DNA from: an uncultured Bacillota bacterium
Lineage (GTDB): Bacteria; Bacillota; Limnochordia; Limnochordales; ZCTH02-B6
Assembly (NCBI GenBank): GCA_937916565.1
Contig: CALFSR010000172.1
Coordinates: 1 to 6,006 of the forward strand
DNA: 6,006 nucleotides
Reading direction: 5' to 3'
Positions 1 to 5,111 of this stretch are shown in pieces; the first letter of the stretch is position 1; the number at the start of each line of letters is the position of its first letter. The notes under the pieces are model-generated. The model saw nothing but the letters and a program-made list of their open reading frames with translations, was not told where the DNA came from and did not search any database. The position numbers were made by a program, and so were the translations under genes.

Positions 1-941
1 GGCGGCGCGGGCGCGGGCCGATCGGGCACGACGGACGATTCCTCCGGCCCAGCGCCGGGGGTAGTATCCGTAGGATGAGCGCCGCTCTGGGACGGCGCGG
101 TCCCAAGGGGCGCCGGCGATGGTGCCGGCCAAGCCGGTGCGGCGTCCCGCTGGGCCGGCGGCACAGGAGCGCCGCTTGGGGATTCCGGGACGGGACGTAC
201 GGGGCTAAGGCGGGGGGTGACAACCCACCCGATGGCAGCCTCCACGTCCTCTGGCAGCACGGCGCGGCGTCCGCACCACGCGGCCCGGGCCCGGGCGGCC
301 CTGGCCACGAAATAGTCCAGGGGGTGCGCCGAGCCTCCGGCGGCTTCGACGGCCTTGCAGATGTCTTGCACCTCGGCCGGGGATAGCTCGATACGCGCCG
401 CAAGCTCCCTCGCGGCCCGCACCCGGGCCGCGAGAGCACCCGCGTCGACGGACGGCTGGCCGTCTCCCGGCTTCGCAAGGTGTTGCACGGAGAGCTCGTC
501 CGCTCGCTGCCACGCGATCCAAAGGCCGCAGCAGCGGCCCAGGGGGTCGGCCGGCGAGGGAGGGGACGAGCGGCGTATCAACAGGAGCGCCCGGCCGGGG
601 AGCGGCTCGGTATCGAGCAGCGCGGCGAGCTGGGCGGCCGCCGGCGGGCTGATGACATCACCGGCTTCGACGACCAGGGCTCTCCCTCTCGCTTCAACAA
701 CCGGGCTCGGACGGCGCACCGGCCGTCCCTGGGCCAGCGTCGCCCGGACGTCGATGCGGTCCAAGAGGGTTTCGGGTGAGATGCCCGCGGGCACGCGCAC
801 GGGAGGGCGGCCCGTGAGCAGCCTGGCCAGTTCCCCGAGGGGCCACGGCAGGCCGGTTTCGGGCGCGCCATAGATGCAGGCGCCGCCGAGGGAAGGATCG
901 ACGGCCAAAAGGCAAAACGGTTCGGGCAACAGTGATGTCAT
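1..941 (-). CDS. bchD: Magnesium chelatase subunit D (BchD/ChlD), N-terminal part, cut by the left window edge
   Basis: The frame is open from ATG 941-939 to the left edge (313 full codons, no stop). An in-frame stop at 974-972 and no start codon between it and 941 make this the most upstream start. BchD is the non-catalytic AAA+ partner of BchI in the Mg-protoporphyrin IX chelatase motor. Residues 11-16 (LLAVDP) and the GG at 19-20 align with the start of the BchI AAA+ core. The P-loop is replaced by a non-Walker sequence (YGAPETG, 24-30). The Walker B region reads ALVVEAGD (88-95) without the Asp-Glu pair, and the GSGNPEEG sensor and arginine finger seen in BchI are absent. A helical C-lobe spans about 165-243. 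From about 245 a Pro/Ala/Ser-rich linker begins, as expected before the integrin-I (vWA) domain, which lies outside the window. No Shine-Dalgarno stands before the ATG. The calls rest on recalled family features; a ChlD-like protein serving another chelatase is the alternative. Confidence 0.85.
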   Translation of the reverse strand, partial: MTSLLPEPFCLLAVDPSLGGACIYGAPETGLPWPLGELARLLTGRPPVRVPAGISPETLLDRIDVRATLAQGRPVRRPSPVVEARGRALVVEAGDVISPPAAAQLAALLDTEPLPGRALLLIRRSSPPSPADPLGRCCGLWIAWQRADELSVQHLAKPGDGQPSVDAGALAARVRAARELAARIELSPAEVQDICKAVEAAGGSAHPLDYFVARAARARAAWCGRRAVLPEDVEAAIGWVVTPRLSPVRPVPESPSGAPVPPAQRDAAPAWPAPSPAPLGTAPSQSGAHPTDTTPGAGPEESSVVPDRPAPAP

Positions 942-1001
942 CGACGGGGGACGGCTCGCTTTCCCGGACGCTCAACGGCTCTATCCGGCGCCGCTGTCGC
1001 C

Positions 1002-1011
1002 GGACATGTCC
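1002..1011. repeat. Perfect 10-bp palindrome GGACATGTCC, possible operator
   Basis: GGACATGTCC is a perfect inverted repeat. It lies immediately downstream of the minus-strand TATAAT box (1017-1012), so it would cover the transcription start of bchD (about 1005). A bound regulator there could block initiation. The site is short enough to occur by chance, and no second copy was found in the intergenic region. Confidence 0.35.
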
Positions 1012-1041
1012 ATTATAGTATCGGGGGTGCCGCCATGGGAA
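1012..1041 (-). promoter_or_regulatory. Candidate sigma-70-type promoter for bchD
   Basis: On the minus strand 1017-1012 reads TATAAT, a perfect -10 hexamer in otherwise very G+C-rich DNA. With an 18-bp spacer, 1041-1036 reads TTCCCA, a 4/6 match to the -35 consensus. The predicted start near 1005 leaves a leader of about 64 bases before the bchD ATG. The -35 side overlaps the start codon and ribosome site of the divergent P1-family gene. On the plus strand the same bases give TATAGT (1014-1019), but a start from it would fall inside that gene's ribosome site, so the minus-strand reading is preferred. Confidence 0.5.
1023..1029 (+). promoter_or_regulatory. Ribosome binding site of the P1-family hydrolase gene
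   Basis: GGGGGTG lies five bases before ATG 1035 and supports that start. It is G-only rather than the usual AGGAGG, like the sites in front of bchI and coaBC. Confidence 0.6.
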
Positions 1042-2030
1042 CATTGACCGACGTTGCGGGCTTGCGCGTGGGCCATTGGACGGACGCCACGTCTCTGACC
1101 GGATGCACCGTCATCTTGTGCGAGGTGGAGGGAGCGGTGGGCGGCGTGGACGTGCGGGGCGGGGGACCGGGCACCCGCGAGACCGATCTCCTCGCGCCGG
1201 GGCGGCTTGTGGAGCGGGTGCACGCGGTTTTGCTGGCCGGCGGCAGCGCCTTTGGCCTTGCCGCCGCGGCCGGCGTCATGGAGTGGCTTGCTGAGCGCGG
1301 CGTCGGTTTTGACACCGGCGTTGCGGCGGTGCCCATCGTCCCCGCCGCGGTCATTTTTGACCTGGCCGTGGGCGAGCCGCGGGCGTGGCCCGGACCGGCG
1401 CAAGGATACGCGGCCTGTGCCGCGGCGAACGCCGGCCCGGTGGCCGAGGGCAACGTCGGCGCCGGCACCGGGGCCAGCTGCGGCAAGTGGGCAGGCATGG
1501 CCTATGCGATGAAAGCGGGGCTTGGCACCAGCTCCATCCGGTTGCCCGGCGGCGGCACCGTCGGCGCCCTCGTTGCCGCCAATCCGCTGGGCGACATCGT
1601 CGATCCGCTGACGGGCAGCCTCGTGGCGGGCGCTTACGATCGCCGTCAACATTCGTTTCTCAGCCGCGCCGCCGGTTTGAAGGGCGGGTTTCCGGCCGCG
1701 AACACCGTGATCGCCGTGGTGGCCACGGATCTCCCCCTCTCCAAGGAAGCGGTCCACCGGGTAGCCCAGATGGCTCACGACGGCATCGCCCGGGCCGTCT
1801 ACCCGGCCCACACGCCCTGGGACGGGGACACGGTGTTTGCCCTTGCCACCGGCAAGGCGGCGCACTTGCGGGCTCAGGACCGGGCACGGGAGATGGAGCA
1901 GGTTGCCCAGGTGGGGGCGGCGGCGGCCGAAGCTCTGGCCTTGGCCATCGTCCGTTCCGCCCGGGCGGCCGAGCCGGCGGGCGGCTTGCCGGCAGCTAGG
2001 ACCATCGCTCCGCCAGACGATCGAGGATGA
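1035..2030 (+). CDS. P1 family (S58, DmpA/NylC-like) self-processing N-terminal-nucleophile hydrolase
   Basis: This 331-residue protein is a full-length member of the P1/S58 family, whose known members include the aminopeptidase DmpA and the nylon oligomer hydrolase NylC. It has the family opening (LTDVAGLRVGHWTD, 4-17), the glycine-rich GGSAFGLAAAAGV (69-81), GNVGAGTGA (139-147) and NTVIAVVATD (223-232). It matches NylC in detail: the Asn223-Thr224 pair fits the autocleavage site that frees a threonine nucleophile, Lys151 and Asn183 fit the supporting residues, and Asp263/Asp265 fit the aspartate pair. The spacing from Thr to the Asp pair is 39 and 41 residues, as in NylC (267 to 306/308, from memory). 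Cleavage would give chains of about 223 and 108 residues. No signal peptide is seen, so it is probably cytoplasmic; the substrate is unknown. It is the only plus-strand gene here, sits between coaBC and bchD, and its last 35 bases are antisense to the coaBC end. Confidence 0.93.
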   Translation: MGTLTDVAGLRVGHWTDATSLTGCTVILCEVEGAVGGVDVRGGGPGTRETDLLAPGRLVERVHAVLLAGGSAFGLAAAAGVMEWLAERGVGFDTGVAAVPIVPAAVIFDLAVGEPRAWPGPAQGYAACAAANAGPVAEGNVGAGTGASCGKWAGMAYAMKAGLGTSSIRLPGGGTVGALVAANPLGDIVDPLTGSLVAGAYDRRQHSFLSRAAGLKGGFPAANTVIAVVATDLPLSKEAVHRVAQMAHDGIARAVYPAHTPWDGDTVFALATGKAAHLRAQDRAREMEQVAQVGAAAAEALALAIVRSARAAEPAGGLPAARTIAPPDDRG

Positions 2031-3198
2031 TGTGCGCGACTTCCGTCTTGGGCAAAAGGGGCAGCTCCTCGACGCGGCCGTCGGCATGGAACAGGGTGAC
2101 GCGGTTTGTGTCCGCCTCAAAGCCGCTGCCGGGCGCCGACACGTCGTTGGCCGCGATCATGTCCAGCCCTTTGGCTTGCAGCTTGGCAAGAGCGTTTTTG
2201 TGAACGTCGGCCGTCTCCGCGGCGAAGCCAACCTTGAGGAACGGGCCGTTGACCGAGGCAAGCACGTCGGGGTTGCGTACAAGGCGCAGTGTCCAGCCGT
2301 CGGCGTCACCCTTCTTGACTTTGTGCACCGCGGCCTCCTCGGGCCGAAAGTCGGCGACCGCTGCCGCCATGATGAGCGCGTCGGCCCCCTGGACCGCCGT
2401 CTCGATGGCAGCCTTCATGTCCAAGGCCGAATCGACCCGCCGCACCTCAAGGCCGGCGGCCGTCTCGGCGTCGGGCGCTACGGTCGTCACCAGCGTCACG
2501 TGCGCCCCCCGGTCCCTGGCGGCAGCTGCGAGCGCATGGCCCATCTTGCCCGATGAGCGGTTGGTGATGAAGCGCACCGGGTCGATGGCTTCCCTGGTGC
2601 CGCCCGCGGAGACGACGATGCGGCGTCCGGCCAGGTCGCCGCCGCGCCCGAGCACCCAGCGGAGCGTCCCTATGATCGTGCCGGCGTCCGCGAGGCGTCC
2701 GACGCCCGCAGCACCCGAGGCAAGGCGCCCGCTGCCCGGCGGGACGACGACGGCGCCCCACTCCTTGAGCCGCGACAAGTTGGCCTGGGTGGCCGGATGC
2801 TGGTACATGCGGGTTTCCATGGCCGGGCAGATGATGAGAGGCGCCTCGGAGGCCAACACCGTCGTGGTAACGCAGTCGTCCGCCATGCCGACCGCGAGGC
2901 GCGCGATAAGCTGTGCCGTGGCCGGGGCGAGGACGATGGCGTCCGCGCGCTTGCCCAGGGCGACGTGGTCGATGGCGATCTCCGAGCGCGGGTCAAAGAG
3001 GTCCGCCACGACCGGGCGGTGGGTGAGAGCTTGAAAGGTGAGAGGCGCCACAAAGGCGGTAGCTTCCCGGGTCATCACCGTGTCGACGCGGGCGCCGGCC
3101 TGCACCAGGCGGCTGGCCAGATCGGCGGCCTTGTAGGCGGCGATGCTGCCGGCGACCCCGAGCACGATGTTTTTTCCTGACAGCGGGTGGCCCTTCAT
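1996..3198 (-). CDS. coaBC: Bifunctional phosphopantothenoylcysteine decarboxylase / phosphopantothenate-cysteine ligase
   Basis: This 400-residue fusion has the usual length for CoaBC. It joins cysteine to 4'-phosphopantothenate (C-terminal CoaB domain) and decarboxylates the product to 4'-phosphopantetheine (N-terminal FMN-dependent CoaC domain). The CoaC domain (about 1-185) has the flavin-binding GVAGSIAAYKA (14-24) and catalytic His78 (IDHVAL). The motif that is PxMN in E. coli reads PAME (125-128), and the usual Cys of the substrate clamp is Ser161 (RLASG). The CoaB domain (about 189-400) has GGTREAIDPVRFITNRSSG (199-217, Asn213), AAAVADFRP (278-286), the KVKK lysines (293-296) and NPDVLAS (309-315). 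ATG 3198 overlaps the coaX stop as ATGA and has GGGGGG (3212-3207) eight bases upstream, so translation is probably coupled. The 3' end overlaps the convergent P1-family gene by 35 bases. Confidence 0.97.
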   Translation of the reverse strand: MKGHPLSGKNIVLGVAGSIAAYKAADLASRLVQAGARVDTVMTREATAFVAPLTFQALTHRPVVADLFDPRSEIAIDHVALGKRADAIVLAPATAQLIARLAVGMADDCVTTTVLASEAPLIICPAMETRMYQHPATQANLSRLKEWGAVVVPPGSGRLASGAAGVGRLADAGTIIGTLRWVLGRGGDLAGRRIVVSAGGTREAIDPVRFITNRSSGKMGHALAAAARDRGAHVTLVTTVAPDAETAAGLEVRRVDSALDMKAAIETAVQGADALIMAAAVADFRPEEAAVHKVKKGDADGWTLRLVRNPDVLASVNGPFLKVGFAAETADVHKNALAKLQAKGLDMIAANDVSAPGSGFEADTNRVTLFHADGRVEELPLLPKTEVAHIILDRLAERWS

Positions 3199-4013
3199 GC
3201 GTTCAGCCCCCCGTGGGCGGCTTCCGGATGGGGCGCCGCGAATTCGGGGTGGTTCATCACGTACAGGAGCCGCAATCCGTCGAGGGTCAGGTGGCGGTCG
3301 ACCGCGTCAAACACGTTGCTGTGCCGGGCTACGACCTCCGCCAGGCCACCGGTGGCGACTATCCGCGCCCGGCTGGGCAGCTCCGCCTGGATCCGCTCGA
3401 TGACGCCCCGCACGAGCCCCGCGTATCCGTAGACGGTCCCCGACTGCATCGCGTGTATGGTGTTGCGGCCGATGGCGGACGGGGGCGGTGCCAGCTCAAC
3501 GCGGGGGAGTTTGGCCGCCCGCTCAAAGAGGGCTTCCGCCGCGATCTGCACGCCGGGGGCGATGGCGCCGCCCAGGTACGCTCCGTCCTCGGAGATGACG
3601 TCGAAGGTTGTGGCGGTGCCCATATCCACCACGATGGCCGGCCCGCCGTAGCGCCGGTAGCAGGCTACCGCGTTGGCGATGCGGTCCGCGCCGACCTCAA
3701 GGGGGTTGTCCACGTCGAGCCTGAGGCCAAGCACGCCGGATCGGCCGCTGACCGACCAAGGCGCGACGTTGAAGAGGTGGCGGACGACCCGTTCGAAGCG
3801 GGACTGGAGGGGCGGCACCACGTTGCCGATGACGACGCCGTGCACTTCCAGGGGCGAGTGGCCGGCCCGCTGGAACCAGTTGTCGATCTGGATCTCGTAC
3901 TCGTCCGACGTCCGGCGCAGATCGGTTGACAGGCTCCATGTGCGCAACAGATGCTCGCCCCGGTACAGGCCGAAGCTGACGTTGGTGTTGCCGATGTCGA
4001 TAGCCAAAAGCAT
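3195..4013 (-). CDS. coaX: Type III pantothenate kinase
   Basis: CoaX phosphorylates pantothenate to 4'-phosphopantothenate, the first step of coenzyme A synthesis. Type III enzymes are of the ASKHA fold, need a monovalent cation, and are not feedback-inhibited by CoA in characterised members. The 272 residues match the family length. Visible motifs are the phosphate loop DIGNTN (6-11, catalytic Asp6), NVVPPL (64-69), GADRIANAV (108-116), the second-domain loop DMGTATTFD (130-138, with the general-base Asp130), GGAIAPGV (148-155), MQSG (189-192) and TGG (221-223). ATG 4013 begins the family-typical MLLAIDIGNT and has an AAGGA site nine bases upstream. The gene starts 12 bases after bchI and overlaps coaBC by four, so its product passes to the enzyme encoded next. 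The tail after about 255 is Pro/His/Ala-rich and looks non-conserved. Confidence 0.97.
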   Translation of the reverse strand: MLLAIDIGNTNVSFGLYRGEHLLRTWSLSTDLRRTSDEYEIQIDNWFQRAGHSPLEVHGVVIGNVVPPLQSRFERVVRHLFNVAPWSVSGRSGVLGLRLDVDNPLEVGADRIANAVACYRRYGGPAIVVDMGTATTFDVISEDGAYLGGAIAPGVQIAAEALFERAAKLPRVELAPPPSAIGRNTIHAMQSGTVYGYAGLVRGVIERIQAELPSRARIVATGGLAEVVARHSNVFDAVDRHLTLDGLRLLYVMNHPEFAAPHPEAAHGGLNA

Positions 4014-4022
4014 GGAATCACA

Positions 4023-4027
4023 TCCTT
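4023..4027 (-). promoter_or_regulatory. Ribosome binding site of coaX, overlapping the bchI stop codon
   Basis: AAGGA (4027-4023) lies nine bases before the coaX ATG, and its two A residues belong to the bchI TAA stop (4028-4026). Ribosomes finishing bchI therefore sit on the coaX entry site, which favours coupled translation. Confidence 0.65.
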
Positions 4028-5111
4028 ACTCGGGTGGAAACACCGGCCCTTGGGGCGCGGCGTCCGGCATGGCGCGGAGAACGGCGTCCCGCACCCGTTG
4101 GCCCGAATCCAGATCGTCCAGCGGATCCCGCCGCAGCCGGTGGCTGAGGGCCATGGGAGCGAGCGCCGCCACGTCTTTCTCCGTGGCCGCCGGGCGGCCC
4201 GCCAGGGCGGCATAAGCCCGGGCGGCCCGCAACAGGCACAACTCGCCCCGGTGGCCGGCCAAGCCGAGCTCGGCGGCAAGGCGCGCCACCGCTTCCAAGG
4301 TCCCCGCGGGGACGTCCACCGCCTCAAGTCGTTCCCGGGCCGATGCGATGCGCTCCCGCAGGGCGTTTTCGTCGGCGGCGAACCGGGCGAGAAACGCCCG
4401 CGGGTCCCGTTCGAACGCGTCGCGCCGGCGCACGATCTCCACCCGCAGCGGGATGTCGGTGATGGTCGCCACCGGCACGAACAGCCCGAACCGATCCAAG
4501 AGCTGCGGCCGCAGGTCGCCCTCTTCGGGGTTGCCGGATCCTATCAGCACAAACCGGGCCGGGTGTTGGACGCTGACGCCTTCCCGCTCCACGACGTTGA
4601 CGCCGCTGGCAGCCACATCCAGCAACAGGTCGACGAGGTGGTCCTCCAGGAGGTTGACCTCGTCGATGTAGAGGAAGCCGCGGTTTGCCCGGGCCAGCAG
4701 TCCCGGCGCAAAGACGGCCTCGCCCCGGGTCAGGGCCGCTTCGATGTCGAGGCTGCCGGTGACGCGGTCCTCGGTCGCCCCCAGCGGCAAGTCCACCACC
4801 GCGATGGACTGCCACTCGGCGGTGAGGGTCTCGCCGCGGTCGTGCCGCTCCCGGCATTGGCTGCACCACTCGTCCGGTCGCCCCGGATCGCAGCGAAACG
4901 GGCAGCCGGCCACCACCGGGATGGGGGGCAGCAGCCGCGCGAGGGCCCGCACGGCCGTGGACTTGGCGGTTCCCCGGTCGCCCATGGCCAACACGCCGCC
5001 GATGAGGGGATCGACGGCAACGAGCAACAGCGCTAGCCGAAGGGCGTCCTGCCCGACGATGGCGGTGAAGGGATACACAGGCCGCAGGCCCACGGCGGAT
5101 TCCAGCCGCAC
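4026..5111 (-). CDS. bchI: Magnesium chelatase ATPase subunit I
   Basis: BchI is the AAA+ ATPase that, with BchD, drives Mg2+ insertion into protoporphyrin IX on BchH. The 361 residues match single-domain BchI, so this is not an I-D fusion. The order is FTAIVGQDALRLALLL (15-30), Walker A GDRGTAKST (44-52), VVDLPLGATEDRVTGSLDIE (105-124), Walker B FLYIDEVN (146-153), the sensor GSGNPEEGDLRPQLLDRFG (191-209, Asn194 and arginine finger about Arg207) and the sensor-2 GHRGELCLLRAARA (286-299, Arg288). All ATPase residues are intact. A Cys set (C70, C74, C83, C86) sits just after the first helix. GTG 5111 is chosen because it directly follows the bchH stop and has GAGGGGGT (5126-5119) seven bases upstream. 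A role with a cobalt chelatase is possible for ChlI-like proteins in general, but the BchH-type neighbour argues for magnesium. Confidence 0.93.
   Translation of the reverse strand: MRLESAVGLRPVYPFTAIVGQDALRLALLLVAVDPLIGGVLAMGDRGTAKSTAVRALARLLPPIPVVAGCPFRCDPGRPDEWCSQCRERHDRGETLTAEWQSIAVVDLPLGATEDRVTGSLDIEAALTRGEAVFAPGLLARANRGFLYIDEVNLLEDHLVDLLLDVAASGVNVVEREGVSVQHPARFVLIGSGNPEEGDLRPQLLDRFGLFVPVATITDIPLRVEIVRRRDAFERDPRAFLARFAADENALRERIASARERLEAVDVPAGTLEAVARLAAELGLAGHRGELCLLRAARAYAALAGRPAATEKDVAALAPMALSHRLRRDPLDDLDSGQRVRDAVLRAMPDAAPQGPVFPPE

Noticed and set aside
75..873. Several plus-strand open frames (75-386, 355-873, 480-779) and minus frames 205-522 and 578-871
   Set aside because: They are low-complexity Arg/Ala/Pro readings that overlap the bchD frame in other phases. 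Only the minus frame with no stop from 941 to the edge gives a recognisable domain.
981..1013. Ten-codon minus-strand reading frame (MDMSGDSGAG) ahead of bchD, considered as a leader peptide
   Set aside because: Its ATG overlaps the -10 box, so it would not be in the transcript from the preferred promoter, and it has no regulatory codon run.
1973..1993. Stem of two GCCGGC copies with a 9-base loop just past the coaBC stop, considered as a terminator
   Set aside because: Only six pairs, no T-rich tract on either strand, and it lies inside the P1-family coding sequence. GCCGGC is common in such DNA.
981..2120. Long minus-strand open frame (379 codons) opposite the P1-family gene
   Set aside because: It is Arg/Gly/Pro-rich with no family motifs and lies antisense to a gene with clear catalytic residues and into the end of coaBC. 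Long antisense frames are expected at this G+C content.
3951..5036. Plus-strand open frame of 361 codons opposite bchI
   Set aside because: No motifs, and wholly antisense to bchI, which has every AAA+ signature.
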